This document shows, in pieces, positions 8,191 to 18,027 of a stretch of DNA of 64,000 nt. Origin of the DNA: an uncultured Sphingomonas sp. Lineage in GTDB: Bacteria > Pseudomonadota > Alphaproteobacteria > Sphingomonadales > Sphingomonadaceae. The notes beneath the pieces were generated by a model, which was given only the letters and a program-made list of their open reading frames with translations, had not been told where the DNA came from and did not search any database. Numbering within the stretch: position 1 is the first letter of the stretch; every line of letters starts with the position of its first letter. The DNA lies in NCBI RefSeq assembly GCF_902806265.1, contig NZ_CADCVZ010000001.1:62001-126000 (forward strand), written 5' to 3'. The position numbers and the translations under genes are program-made.

Positions 8191-8507
8191 TGCGGTTTGA
8201 TGGGTCCTGGTTCGTCGATGCGTTGTTCGGCTTGGGTGTTGGTTTCAGCCACGGGCGCCGCGCCCCCGTCGGGTGGCGGCAGGTCGAAGCGGTCGGATCC
8301 GCGCGGCTCGTTGCGGCTCTGCAGCTCGTCGACCCGCTCGGGCCGCGCGTAGGGCGGACGAGCAAGCAAATCCTCGGCCGTCGGGGTGGTCCGCGCCAGC
8401 TTTGGTTTGACCGGCAGCGGCTGACCCGGCGCGGTCCGGAGCTCGCCGACCCGCCCGCAGGAAGCAAGTGCCATGAGGGCGAAGGTGACAGCCGCAGCCT
8501 TGCTCAC
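8187..8507 (-). CDS. Small proline-rich lipoprotein, function unknown
   Basis: 106 aa from the GTG at 8505-8507. The lipoprotein signal is VSKAAAVTFALMALASC, with the lipidated Cys at position 17 followed by G. The rest is low-complexity and rich in Pro and Arg (PGQPLPVKPKL, DLPPPDGG). An ATG at 8522 would add five residues but overlaps the divergent thioredoxin gene start at 8521. It overlaps galU by four bases. Small lipoproteins with a LASCGRxG start resemble LptM-type LPS-assembly helpers; that comparison is only suggestive. Confidence 0.65.
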   Translation of the reverse strand: MSKAAAVTFALMALASCGRVGELRTAPGQPLPVKPKLARTTPTAEDLLARPPYARPERVDELQSRNEPRGSDRFDLPPPDGGAAPVAETNTQAEQRIDEPGPIKPQ

Positions 8508-8520
8508 TATCGCTCCGGCC

Positions 8521-9054
8521 ATGCGCGCGCTGATCCTCCTTGCCGGGCTGCTTGCCCTTGGTGGCTGCGATAGGGAAAAGGACGGGGGAAGCCAAGCCGC
8601 GCCGGCGGCAACGCGCAGCGCAGGCTTGGACCGGAGCCAGGCAGGTAAGCCCGGTCCAGGGATCAACTTTCGCGACCCCGAGGGCGAAGGGGCCAGCCTG
8701 GCGGATTTCGGTGGGCGTCCGCTGCTGGTGAACCTGTGGGCCACCTGGTGCGCGCCCTGCGTCAAGGAGCTGCCGACGCTGGCCGCGCTGGCGGAGCGTC
8801 CCGGTGCGCCGCAGGTGCTCGCCCTGTCGCAGGACCTCGGCGAGCAAGCGAAGGTCGCGGCGTTCTTGGCCGAGAAGAAGATCGCGCTCGAAGCCTATCA
8901 GGACGCCGAGATGGCGATGAGTTCCGCGCAGGGCGCGACCATCCTGCCGACAACCGTGCTGTATGGCTCCGACGGCAAGGAAATCTGGCGCTATACGGGC
9001 GACCTCGACTGGACGGGGGCGGAAGCGGCGAAGCTGCTGCAGGAAGCACGCTAG
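8521..9054 (+). CDS. TlpA-like thioredoxin-fold lipoprotein
   Basis: 177 aa periplasmic membrane-anchored thiol-disulfide protein. Lipoprotein signal LLALGGC with Cys at position 16. The thioredoxin active site WCAPC is at residues 76-80 (C77, C80) after the beta strand PLLVNLWAT. The cis-proline region ILPTTVLY is near residue 145. The related TlpA and ResA families reduce apo-cytochrome c or copper-site cysteines; the substrate here is not shown. The open frame extends to 8473, but ATG 8521 gives the cleaner signal. It starts divergently from the lipoprotein-galU pair. Confidence 0.9.
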   Translation: MRALILLAGLLALGGCDREKDGGSQAAPAATRSAGLDRSQAGKPGPGINFRDPEGEGASLADFGGRPLLVNLWATWCAPCVKELPTLAALAERPGAPQVLALSQDLGEQAKVAAFLAEKKIALEAYQDAEMAMSSAQGATILPTTVLYGSDGKEIWRYTGDLDWTGAEAAKLLQEAR

Positions 9055-9295
9055 CTGGTTCCCCGCCGCCGTCTGCTCACGACCCATATTGGATCCTGGC
9101 CGAAGGTCCGCTGATGATCCATTGCAGACGATCCGTGGCTGCGGCCGGACTCGGCTCCGGTCCAGTCGCGAACCCGGCGACCATCGTGCCGCCGCGGGAC
9201 TCCCGTTCAGGGTCATGCAACCCACGGTCCGGCAAGGGCGTTCATCTCGTTCTTTCACGTCGGGAGGGCGTCGTTCACGCGGCGGCGCGAGGTTT

Positions 9296-10591
9296 GTGCA
9301 CAAACAGCTTACCCTGATTATCGGCGCGGCCTGCCTGCTGACAGCCACTCCGGCCGAGGCCGCTGTTCCCCGCGGGGACGAGCCGATCGCCGTGCCGCGG
9401 GCGATCAAGCAGGGTATCGACTTCGTCTATGTCGATCCGCAGATGAGCACCGTCGCGCGCAAGAAGCAGCGACCGCAGAACTGGCTTGCCCGTCTCTTTA
9501 ACCCGGCGGCGACGCCGCGGCGCAATCAGCCCAATCCCATGTTCCTCGACCTCGCACGAGGACTGCAGCAGTATCAGGCAAGCTGGGGTCGCCTTCCTCA
9601 GGTGAAAGTTCCGGCAGGCTCCGCTCTGAAGCGTGGCGCGACGGGTACGCGGGTCTCGGCGTTGCGCCGACGGCTTGGACTGCCGGCTGCCGGCGGTTAC
9701 GACGCTCGTGTCGCCCAGCTGGTGTCCGCCTACCAGCAGGTCCATGGCCTTGGAAATCCGGACGGGGTCGCCGGGCGCGCAACAGTCGCCTCCCTGAACC
9801 GGAGCCCCAACTATTATGCGCGCCGGATCGCGATCAACATGGAGCGGGCGTGGCGGTTGCCGACCACGGGAACCTTCGACCGCTATGTCGTCGTCGACAG
9901 TGGCGCGGCGCAGACCTACCTGTTCCAGAAGGACCGGGTCGTCGACGGCATGAAGGTCATCGTCGGCGCGCCCGAAAGCAAGACGCCGATGATGGCCGTG
10001 CTGATGCGCAATGCCAAGGCTAATCCCTACTGGCACGTTCCGCCAGACCTCGTCCGCAGCCTGACGGCCAAGAAGGTCAAGGAGCAGGGGCCCTCCTATT
10101 TCCAGAACTTCCACTACGAAGTTCTATCCGACTGGGGGCCCAATGCGCGCCCGGTCAATCCGAGGACTGTCAACTGGAAGGCGGTCGCCTCGGGCCGCAA
10201 GGCGCCGGACATGCTGGTCCGGCAGAAGCCCGGGCCCTGGAATTCGATGGGCGCCATGAAGTTCGAGATGCCCAACGATTTCGGCATCTTTCTTCACGAC
10301 ACGCCACTCAAGGACAAGTTCAACCTGACCGAGCGCTGGATCAGCAACGGCTGCGTCAGGCTGCAAGACTATCGCCGCTTCGCTTCCTGGGTCTTTCCGG
10401 GCGGTGTTCAGGCGAGTAACGTGCCGGAGCAGCGGATCGATCTGCCGCGGCCCGTGCCTATTTACATGACTTACCTGACCGTGGCGCCGACCCCCAATGG
10501 CGTGGTATTCCGGGCGGATCCCTACGGGTTCGACGCGCAGGCCATGCCGCAGATGTTCGGGCCGCAGATGCGAGTCGCCTCAATCGGCTAG
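9296..10591 (+). CDS. L,D-transpeptidase (YkuD/YcbB type) with peptidoglycan-binding domain
   Basis: About 431 aa exported enzyme that cross-links or modifies peptidoglycan. Signal peptide near the GTG start (LTLIIGAACLLTATPAEA). A peptidoglycan-binding-like region follows at residues about 115-165 (KRGATGTRVSALRRRLGLP ... GVAGRATVASLNR). The YkuD catalytic domain is at about 195-370, with HDTPLKDKFNL and the catalytic ISNGCVRLQDY (Ser-x-Gly-Cys). The start is uncertain: GTG 9296 has a weak AGG, while ATG 9215 in frame would add an Arg-rich leader. The 240 bases after the thioredoxin gene show nothing else I can name. Confidence 0.92.
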   Translation: MHKQLTLIIGAACLLTATPAEAAVPRGDEPIAVPRAIKQGIDFVYVDPQMSTVARKKQRPQNWLARLFNPAATPRRNQPNPMFLDLARGLQQYQASWGRLPQVKVPAGSALKRGATGTRVSALRRRLGLPAAGGYDARVAQLVSAYQQVHGLGNPDGVAGRATVASLNRSPNYYARRIAINMERAWRLPTTGTFDRYVVVDSGAAQTYLFQKDRVVDGMKVIVGAPESKTPMMAVLMRNAKANPYWHVPPDLVRSLTAKKVKEQGPSYFQNFHYEVLSDWGPNARPVNPRTVNWKAVASGRKAPDMLVRQKPGPWNSMGAMKFEMPNDFGIFLHDTPLKDKFNLTERWISNGCVRLQDYRRFASWVFPGGVQASNVPEQRIDLPRPVPIYMTYLTVAPTPNGVVFRADPYGFDAQAMPQMFGPQMRVASIG

Positions 10592-10672
10592 GAGGCTCGT
10601 GTTTCAGGATCGCCGCGTGGCTCGGCCGTAGGGCTCTTCCCATCACCGATCCAGCAACCGCAACAAGTATCT

Positions 10673-10704
10673 TACCGCCGGGAAGGTCGGTACAACCGGC
10701 GGTA
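10673..10704. terminator. Hairpin between convergent ldt and dapD, possible bidirectional terminator
   Basis: TACCGCCGG and CCGGCGGTA form a perfect 9-base stem with a 14-base loop, placed between the ends of the convergent L,D-transpeptidase and dapD genes. Neither side has a T-run, so intrinsic termination would be weak and the assignment is tentative. Confidence 0.4.
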
Positions 10705-10709
10705 CACCC

Positions 10710-11527
<818 letters not shown>

Positions 11528-11531
<4 letters not shown>

Positions 11532-12199
11532 TCGTCATCTCCCAGGATCTGCTGCAACCAATCGCCGACGTCGGTGATCGTCAGGTCGATGTGGGCCGGG
11601 TCGGCGTCGTGATTGCCGCGCTCGGAGCCATTGTCCACCCACACGGTGGTCATGCCCAGCGCCTTCGCGGGCCGCAGGTTCTGCGCCATGTCCTCCACCA
11701 TCACCGCAAATGTAGGATCGATCTCAAACTGGTCGCACAGCAGGCGGTAGCCATGCGGATCGGGCTTAGGCTTCAACTCGGCCGCATGAATGTCGTGCAG
11801 GGATTCAAAATGGTCGTGCACTCCGATCCGCTCTAGCACCCGGCGGGCGTAGGGCGCGTCCCCGTTGGTGAAGACGAACTTGCGCCCCGGCAGCTGCCCC
11901 AACCCCCGCGCCAGCCGCTCGTCGGCCGCGACCCGCTCGAGCGGGATCGCGTGCACGTCCTGGAGGAACTTGTGCGGGTCGACGCCATGCTCTGCCATCA
12001 GCCCGGCCAGTGTGGTGCCGTGGGCGTGAAAATGGGCCTTCTGGACGCGGCGCGCCTCGACCGGGTCGCAGTCCAACAGCCGCTGGATGTAGGCGCCCAT
12101 GCGCTCGTCGATGAGCCCGAACAGCCCGGTCGACGCCGGGTACAGGCAATTGTCGAGGTCGAAGATCCAGTCGCGAACATGAGCAAAGCGCGGGTCCAT
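11528..12199 (-). CDS. HAD family pyrimidine 5'-nucleotidase
   Basis: 223 aa soluble HAD hydrolase of the pyrimidine 5'-nucleotidase (SDT1-like) subfamily. Motif I is [12 protein letters not shown] (nucleophile Asp in DLD near residue 13), motif II is FVFTNGD near 105, the motif III lysine is in ELKPKPDP near 143, and motif IV is [10 protein letters not shown] near 167. The start is ATG at 12197-12199; a longer frame to 12247 lacks support. It overlaps dapD by four bases, a neighbour pair I recall as common in alphaproteobacteria. Confidence 0.9.
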
Positions 12200-12302
12200 C
12201 CTTGCGGCACCTAGCGGCCAACGGCCGAACCGGCCAGATGAAAGCATCCGTTCATCGAGCCTGTGGTTATTCCGCCTACTTTTCAGTGGCTTGGAGAATC
12301 AA

Positions 12303-14624
12303 ATGGGAGATGGTTGGCGGACGGGTTCGACCTCCTTGCTGGTTCTCGCACTCGCTGCCTGCGGCGGCGGCGGCGGCGGCGGCGCGCGGCCGCGGCCGAT
12401 CGCGCCTCCGCCCGCGGCTCCGGCACCAACTCCCACACCGACGCCGGCTCCTCCTCCTCCTCCGGGCGCCAAGCTGACGCCGGTTCCTCCTGGCGGATAC
12501 AACACCGCTGAATATGCCAACAGCAATGCTGCCGTCGCGGCCAGCGCCATTACTGCCTATGACAAGGGCGCCACCGGCAGGGGCGTGAAGCTCGCGGTGA
12601 TCGACAGCGGCATCAACCCAGCTTTGGTGGAGTTCTCCGGGCGGATCGATCCCGCCAGCCGCGACGTCGCCGGCAGCCGCGGGGTTAGCGACGAAGACGG
12701 CCATGGCACGGCGGTAACCGCGGTTGCCGCCGCGGCGCGGGACGGCGTTTTCATTCATGGCGTGGCGTTCGATTCGACCATTCTCAATTTCCGCGCCGAT
12801 AGCCCGGGCACTTGCAGCGATGACGACGGCTGCAAGTTCGGCGATCCGGCAATTGCGACGGGCGTTCGGGCGGCGGCTGATGCCGGGGCCAAGGTCATCA
12901 ACCTGTCGCTCGGGGGCAGCACGCCTGGAAGCACCCTGCTCAACGCCATGTCCTATGCGGTGGGCAAGGGCGCGGTGCTGGTCATCTCGGCCGGCAACGA
13001 CGGCGAGGACGCAAGCAAGAGCGCCAATGCCGACCCGTTCGCCGCCGTCCCCGCAGGCAATTTTCCGGGCTGGGTAATCGTCGCCGGCTCGGTCGGAACG
13101 TTCGACGGGGACAGCAGGACCACCGTTGCGCTGGATCAGCTGTCACCCTTCTCGAATCGCGCCGGCACCGCCCAGAATTCCTACCTCGCGGCACTTGGCG
13201 CGGGGGTGAAGACGGTCGATCAGGACGGCGGCCGGTTCTTCATGTCGGGAACCAGCTTTTCCGCTCCGGCGATCACGGGCGCCGTGGCGTTGCTGGCCCA
13301 GGCCTTTCCCAATCTCACCGGCAAGCAGATGGTCGAGATCCTGTTCACCAGCGCCGACGACCTCGGCGCCCGAGGCACCGATCCGGTGTTCGGGCGCGGT
13401 CGGCTCAACATCGCCCGGGCCTTCCAGCCGATCGGGGCCACCACGCTCGCCGGCAGCCAGGTGCCGGTGGCGAGCACTACGTCGACCGTGCCAGGGGCTG
13501 CGGGCGACGCGCCCAAGACTGGCACGGGCTTGGGAGCGGTGATCCTCGACGGCTATTCACGGGCGTTCGCCGTCGACCTCGCCCGTTCGCTGCGCACTGC
13601 GGAGCAGGCGCAGCCGCTCGGCCGCGCGCTCTCGGGCAACAGCCGGATCGCCGGCGCAAGCGCGGGGCCGATCAGCATCGCCATGACCGTCAGCGAGCGC
13701 AAGGACCGGCGTCAGGGCTTCGCGCTTGAGCGCACCGGCATTGGTCCCGAGGACCTGCGGCAGTCGCGGCTGGTCGCCGGCTCGATGGTCGCCAAGCTGA
13801 GCAACAGGACGGCCGTGGCGCTCGGCTTCGCGGAAGGCGCCAAGGCCATGAGCCGCCGCCTGGCCGGCGTGAACGGCAGCGGCTTCCTGGTCGCCGCCGA
13901 TACACTGGGGGAGCCGGGGTTCGTCGCGCGGCACGGCAACAGCATGGCAGTGCGACATCAGCTCGGGCCGGTCGGAGTGACCGTCGCGGGCGAGACCGGC
14001 AAGGCGTGGGAGTCGCTGCACAGCCGCGGGCTCGACTCGAGCTACAAGCTAACGGGCATAACGGTTGATCGCTGGCTCGGCGGCACCGCCCTATCGCTCG
14101 GGCTGAGCCGGCTTCAGGAGAAGCGAACGGTGCTCGGCGGTTGGATGACCGACATTCTTGGCGGCGGCGGGGCCACGACCAGCTTCCTCGACCTGGAAGC
14201 CCGGCGCGAGTTCGGCGGCGGCATTTCGGCCGGGCTGTCGGCACGCCGCGGCTGGACCCGTTTCGCGGGCGGCGATTTCCAGAGCGGCGCCTATGCCTTC
14301 GATCTTGCCAAGCTGGGCGTGCTGGGCGGCGGCGATCGTTTGAGCTTCCGCCTGGCCCAGCCGCTGCGGATCGAGCGCGGCGGCCTCGCGCTGACCCTGC
14401 CGACGGGCTGGAGCTACGCGACGGAGACGCCGACGCTGAGCCTGTCGCGCATGTCGCTTGCGCCGCGCGGCCGCGAGATGGATGCGGAGCTTGGTTACTC
14501 CTCCACCGTGCTCGACGGCAGCGGCTGGCTGGGCGTCAATCTGTTCGCGCGGCGGCAGCCCGGCCACTTCGCCCAGGCCGATGGCGACGTCGGGGGCGCG
14601 GTGCGCTTCACCCTGGGGTTCTAG
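12303..14624 (+). CDS. S8 subtilisin-like protease with lipoprotein signal and predicted C-terminal beta-barrel
   Basis: 773 aa. ATG 12303 is preceded by GGAG six bases upstream. Lipoprotein signal SLLVLALAAC with Cys20, then seven glycines and a Pro/Thr/Ala linker to about residue 65. The peptidase S8 domain spans about 85-380 with the triad D101 (AVIDSGI), H134 (DGHGTAVT) and S318 (SGTSFSAPA), and oxyanion N232 (SAGNDGE). The C-terminal 250 residues alternate in beta-strand fashion and end FTLGF, with a terminal Phe as in outer-membrane barrels. This suggests a surface or outer-membrane autotransporter-like protease. It converges on the aldo/keto reductase gene with a four-base overlap. Confidence 0.9.
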   Translation: MGDGWRTGSTSLLVLALAACGGGGGGGARPRPIAPPPAAPAPTPTPTPAPPPPPGAKLTPVPPGGYNTAEYANSNAAVAASAITAYDKGATGRGVKLAVIDSGINPALVEFSGRIDPASRDVAGSRGVSDEDGHGTAVTAVAAAARDGVFIHGVAFDSTILNFRADSPGTCSDDDGCKFGDPAIATGVRAAADAGAKVINLSLGGSTPGSTLLNAMSYAVGKGAVLVISAGNDGEDASKSANADPFAAVPAGNFPGWVIVAGSVGTFDGDSRTTVALDQLSPFSNRAGTAQNSYLAALGAGVKTVDQDGGRFFMSGTSFSAPAITGAVALLAQAFPNLTGKQMVEILFTSADDLGARGTDPVFGRGRLNIARAFQPIGATTLAGSQVPVASTTSTVPGAAGDAPKTGTGLGAVILDGYSRAFAVDLARSLRTAEQAQPLGRALSGNSRIAGASAGPISIAMTVSERKDRRQGFALERTGIGPEDLRQSRLVAGSMVAKLSNRTAVALGFAEGAKAMSRRLAGVNGSGFLVAADTLGEPGFVARHGNSMAVRHQLGPVGVTVAGETGKAWESLHSRGLDSSYKLTGITVDRWLGGTALSLGLSRLQEKRTVLGGWMTDILGGGGATTSFLDLEARREFGGGISAGLSARRGWTRFAGGDFQSGAYAFDLAKLGVLGGGDRLSFRLAQPLRIERGGLALTLPTGWSYATETPTLSLSRMSLAPRGREMDAELGYSSTVLDGSGWLGVNLFARRQPGHFAQADGDVGGAVRFTLGF

Positions 14625-15568
14625 TCGCCCAGCGCTTCGCCGACGATCGCTTCCGCGCGGGTGAACAACTCTGGGTCGACCTTCGCGCCCGATGCGCCGC
14701 AGTTCTCGACCACCTGTTCGGGCCGCGAGGCACCGATGATCGCGCTCGCGACATTGGGCTCGCGCAGCACCCAGGCGAGCGCGAAGTGCGGCAGGGTAAG
14801 CCCGGCTTCGGCCGCGAGCGGCTTCAACCGCTGCACCGCTTCGAGCACCGCGCGCTGCAGCAACCGGTCCATGAACCCGCCCATTTCGTCGCTGGTGGCG
14901 CGGGTCCCCGCGCGTGGCGGCTGGTCGGGATGGTACTTGCCGCTGAGCACGCCCTGGCCGAGCGGTGACCAGACGATCTGGCTTATATCGTTGGCCGCGC
15001 ATAGCGGTATTACGTCGCGCTCCGGGGCGCGCCACAGCAGGCTGTACTGCGGCTGGCTCGACACGAAGCGCGCGACGCCGGCCATGTCTACCGCCGCTTG
15101 GATGCGCTCGGCCGGCCATTCCGAGAACCCGAGGTAACGCACCTTGCCGCTGTCGACCGCGCGGGTCAGCGCCTCCATTGTCTCCTCCAGCGGCGTGTCC
15201 CGGTCGTAGCGGTGGCATTGATACAGGTCGATGACTTCGGTCCGCAGCCGCCGCAGCGAAGCTTCCAGCTGCTTCTCGACCTGCGCTCGCGACAGCCCCC
15301 GATCGGTGTCGCTCATCGGGAAGTAGAGCTTGGTCGCGAGGACATAGCTGTCGCGCGGCCGGCCGGCGAGCGCTTCGCCGAGGAAGGTTTCCGCGGCGCC
15401 GCGGCCGTAAACGTTGGCCGTGTCGATGAAGTTGATCCCCTGCGCGAAGGCCTCCTCCAAGCAGGCACGGGCCTGGTCGGCCTCGACCCCGACGCCGTAG
15501 GTCAGCCACGATCCGAGGCTGATCTCCGACACCTGGAGGTCGCTGCTGCCGAGCTGCCGATAACGCAT
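14621..15568 (-). CDS. Aldo/keto reductase (AKR, Kv-beta-like)
   Basis: 315 aa NADPH-dependent oxidoreductase of the AKR superfamily, nearest in pattern to the potassium-channel beta-subunit-like bacterial group. The TIM-barrel catalytic tetrad is visible: Asp and Tyr in FIDTANVYGRG (about residues 46-56), Lys in VLATKLYFP, and the His position in YQCHRYDRDTP. GFSEWPAERI, QPQYSLLWR, SPLGQGVLSGKY and the cofactor motif AIIGASRPEQV follow. The start is ATG 15566-15568 with AAGGAG seven bases upstream. The substrate is unknown. The gene is divergent from the acyltransferase. Confidence 0.93.
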   Translation of the reverse strand: MRYRQLGSSDLQVSEISLGSWLTYGVGVEADQARACLEEAFAQGINFIDTANVYGRGAAETFLGEALAGRPRDSYVLATKLYFPMSDTDRGLSRAQVEKQLEASLRRLRTEVIDLYQCHRYDRDTPLEETMEALTRAVDSGKVRYLGFSEWPAERIQAAVDMAGVARFVSSQPQYSLLWRAPERDVIPLCAANDISQIVWSPLGQGVLSGKYHPDQPPRAGTRATSDEMGGFMDRLLQRAVLEAVQRLKPLAAEAGLTLPHFALAWVLREPNVASAIIGASRPEQVVENCGASGAKVDPELFTRAEAIVGEALGD

Positions 15569-16214
15569 GGGCTGTCTCCTTGTGAGCAGCCTCAATGCGC
15601 CGCGCGGTCCGAAGCTCCCCGGCGTGCCCCAAGTTGAGCTTGTCCCGGCCGGTCGCTACGGCTCCCGCGTGCTCCGCTATCTCCATTATCGGCTTGAAGA
15701 ACTCGCAAACCGCCTGCGCTGCTGGTACTTCCCGCGGGTTTTTCCCGGCTTGCGGATTGGCCGGGAGGTGCTGCTTGGCAAGGGCGTGCGCTTCGACATC
15801 CCGCCCGGCGGACGGATCGAGATCGGCGATGAGACCACGGTGGAGCCCTACTGCAACCTCGGTGCGGCCGGGCACCTCAGCATCGGTCCGCGCGGCTTTA
15901 TCGGCTTCGGAGCAGTGATCTCGGCATCTAGCCGCGTGGTGATCGGCGAAGACGCGCTGATCGCCGCCTACTGCATGATCCGCGACCAGGACCACGGCAC
16001 CAGCGCTGCTCCGTACAATGTGCAGCCTTCGGTCAAGCAGCCCATCACGCTCGGCAACAACGTCTGGCTCGGCAGCCATGCGATCGTGCTCAAGGGGGTG
16101 AGCATCGGCGATCACGCCATCGTCGGGGCTGGGGCGGTGGTCACCCGGTCGTTGCCGCCCGGCGCCAGGGCAGGCGGAGTACCGGCCGTCCCGCTCGGCG
16201 GGGGCCCGAGGTGA
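15567..16214 (+). CDS. Hexapeptide-repeat (LbetaH) acyltransferase
   Basis: Up to 215 aa. The C-terminal two thirds are left-handed beta-helix hexapeptide repeats (GREVLLGKGVRFDIPPGGRI, IGDETTVEPYCNLG, ISASSRVVIGEDALIAAYC). An acetyltransferase-type His lies in IRDQDHGTSA, and the helix closes with NNVWLGSHAIVLKGVSIGDH. This resembles O-acetyltransferases of sugar or capsule metabolism; the acceptor is unknown. The start is unsure: the frame opens at ATG 15567, directly over the divergent reductase start, but GTG 15624 or GTG 15669 (VLRYLHYRLEEL) may be the real one. It overlaps the hydrolase gene (GTGA). Confidence 0.85.
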   Translation: MGCLLVSSLNAPRGPKLPGVPQVELVPAGRYGSRVLRYLHYRLEELANRLRCWYFPRVFPGLRIGREVLLGKGVRFDIPPGGRIEIGDETTVEPYCNLGAAGHLSIGPRGFIGFGAVISASSRVVIGEDALIAAYCMIRDQDHGTSAAPYNVQPSVKQPITLGNNVWLGSHAIVLKGVSIGDHAIVGAGAVVTRSLPPGARAGGVPAVPLGGGPR

Positions 16215-16960
16215 CCTCGCCGGACCTCCGCATGCTCGTTCTGCCCGACGGCCGCCAGGTTGCGACGCGTTATCGGGTGGGTTCGGGACCGGCGACCCTG
16301 GTGTTCCTGCCCGGCTATGGCTCCGACATGGAAGGCGGCAAGGCGGTCGCGCTGGACGCCTGGGCGGCGGAGCGAGGCCTCCCGGTGCTGCGCTTGGACT
16401 ATTCGGGTACGGGCGCCTCGTCGGGCAGGTTCGAGAACGGAACGCTCAAGCGCTGGCTGGAGGACGCACGGTTCGCCATCGAGCAGCTGACGACCGGGCC
16501 GCTGATGTTGATCGGCTCGTCGATGGGCGGGTGGCTGATGCTGCATCTGGCGCTCGCTCTGCCCGACCGGGTGCGCGGCCTCCTTGGAATCGCGGCGGCG
16601 CCCGACTTCACTCAATGGGGCTTCAGCGAGGAGGATCGGGCCACCTTGCGGCGCACTGGGCAGTTGGTGCGCGATCCGGAGGCAGGCAACGCCGGGCTGA
16701 CCACCCTGGCGTTCTGGCAGTCCGGCCAGGAGCTGCTGCTGCTCGGGGGTCCGATCGCGCTGTCCTGCCCGGTGCGGCTGCTCCACGGCGATGCCGACGA
16801 GACGGTGCCGTTCGAGGTTGCCGTCCGGCTCAAGGACGCGCTGCGTTCAGCCGATGTCCAGCTGACGATCGTCAAGGGCGGCGGGCATCGTCTGTCCGAG
16901 CCGTCGGAGGTCCGAACGATGCTGCGGACCGCGGCGGACCTGCTGGAGCTTGCCGGATGA
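16211..16960 (+). CDS. Alpha/beta hydrolase
   Basis: 249 aa soluble alpha/beta-hydrolase-fold protein. The nucleophile elbow is GSSMGG near residue 98, the acid is in HGDADETVP near 196, and the His is in GGGHRLSE near 225. An oxyanion loop LPGYGSDMEGG precedes. Closest in style to short esterase/lipase-like or palmitoyl-hydrolase-like members; the substrate is not evident. GTG start at 16211 overlaps the acyltransferase stop, and its own stop overlaps the next gene, so three genes are translationally linked. Confidence 0.9.
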   Translation: MTSPDLRMLVLPDGRQVATRYRVGSGPATLVFLPGYGSDMEGGKAVALDAWAAERGLPVLRLDYSGTGASSGRFENGTLKRWLEDARFAIEQLTTGPLMLIGSSMGGWLMLHLALALPDRVRGLLGIAAAPDFTQWGFSEEDRATLRRTGQLVRDPEAGNAGLTTLAFWQSGQELLLLGGPIALSCPVRLLHGDADETVPFEVAVRLKDALRSADVQLTIVKGGGHRLSEPSEVRTMLRTAADLLELAG

Positions 16961-17604
16961 TCCTTGCCTTTCTCGCCAGCGCCGCCCTTGCCCAGGCCGT
17001 TTGCCCCGCCGGCGCGCCCGGAGCTGCCTGCCGCGCGGTGGCCGCGGTCAAGGGCAACCAGCCCGCGGTCGCAGCCGCCGAGTTCGAGACGGCCGCTGCT
17101 GCCGCGTCGGGTCCTGCCCGCGATCGCGCGCTGGCGGCAGCCGGGAACATGTGGATCGCGGCAGGCCAGCCGGGCAAAGCTGCGCTTGCGCTCGACCGGG
17201 CGTTGGCCGGAAGCGGTCTGCAGGCCGAACAGCGAGGCGAAGCGCTGCTCGACCGGGCGCGGGCCGCCGAGGCGCAGAACGACCTGAAGCTCGCCCGCGC
17301 CAAGGTGACGGAGGCGACGGGAACGATCAGCGCCGACCCGTTCCTGTGGTATTTCTCGGCTGCCTTGGCGATCCGCGAGGGCGATGCCGCCAATGCCAAG
17401 TCCGCGATCGGGCGGGCGCTGAGCCTTGCTCCGAACGACGCCCTCGCGCTGTTCGAGGCCGGGCACGTCTACCACTTCGCGGGAGAGCTCGAGCGGGCCC
17501 GGGACTATTGGCGCCGCGCGGCAGCCGCGGAGCCGACCAGCCCAACCGGCAAGGCCGCAGCCGAGGCACTGGCCTTGCTGGACAAGCCCGCCGCGCCCAA
17601 GTGA
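16957..17604 (+). CDS. Exported tetratricopeptide-repeat protein
   Basis: 215 aa. A short signal peptide MILAFLASAALAQA is followed by an alanine-rich helical protein with TPR-like units (about residues 65-95 GNMWIAAGQPGKAALALDRA, 130-160 AALAIREGDAANAKSAIGRA, 165-195 ALALFEAGHVYHFAGELERA). It is presumably a periplasmic protein-interaction scaffold; the partner is unknown. The start ATG at 16957 overlaps the hydrolase stop (ATGA). A much longer open frame upstream to 16531 is the shadow of the hydrolase gene. gloA follows after six bases. Confidence 0.85.
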   Translation: MILAFLASAALAQAVCPAGAPGAACRAVAAVKGNQPAVAAAEFETAAAAASGPARDRALAAAGNMWIAAGQPGKAALALDRALAGSGLQAEQRGEALLDRARAAEAQNDLKLARAKVTEATGTISADPFLWYFSAALAIREGDAANAKSAIGRALSLAPNDALALFEAGHVYHFAGELERARDYWRRAAAAEPTSPTGKAAAEALALLDKPAAPK

Positions 17605-17610
17605 GCGGGC

Positions 17611-18027
17611 ATGCGCTTCCTCCATATCATGATCCGGGTGTCGGACCCTGACGCCACCGTCCGCTTCTTCAATCTGCTTGGCCTCGAAGAACGACGGCGG
17701 ATGAACAATGAGGCGGGCCGCTTCACCCTGATTTTCCTCGGCGCGCCGGGCGACCAAGGCGGGGAAGTCGAGCTCACCCACAATTGGGATCCTGAGCAGT
17801 ACACTGGTGGGCGGAACTTCGGGCATCTCGCCTACGAGGTGGACGATATTTACGAGAGCTGCCGGCGGCTCGCGGACGCGGGCGTCACCATCAACCGCCC
17901 GCCCCGGGACGGACGAATGGCGTTCGTCCGCAGCCCCGACAATATCTCGATCGAGCTGCTGCAGCGCGGCGGCGCCCGGGCGCCGGCGGAGCCCTGGGCC
18001 TCCATGCCCAACACGGGCGAATGGTGA
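17611..18027 (+). CDS. gloA: Glyoxalase I (lactoylglutathione lyase family)
   Basis: 138 aa VOC-fold metalloenzyme that converts the methylglyoxal-glutathione hemithioacetal to S-lactoylglutathione. The metal-ligand positions are H5 (RFLHIMIRV), Glu in EVELTHNWD near residue 54, His in GHLAYEVDD near 72, and Glu in ISIELLQ near 120. This is the short gamma/alphaproteobacterial GloA pattern. It is followed at once by gloB, so both enzymes of methylglyoxal detoxification are co-expressed. Confidence 0.94.
   Translation: MRFLHIMIRVSDPDATVRFFNLLGLEERRRMNNEAGRFTLIFLGAPGDQGGEVELTHNWDPEQYTGGRNFGHLAYEVDDIYESCRRLADAGVTINRPPRDGRMAFVRSPDNISIELLQRGGARAPAEPWASMPNTGEW

Noticed and set aside
14091-16115. 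Minus-strand open frame of 674 codons
   Set aside because: Overlaps the subtilase, reductase and acyltransferase genes in the wrong frame and has no recognisable domain.
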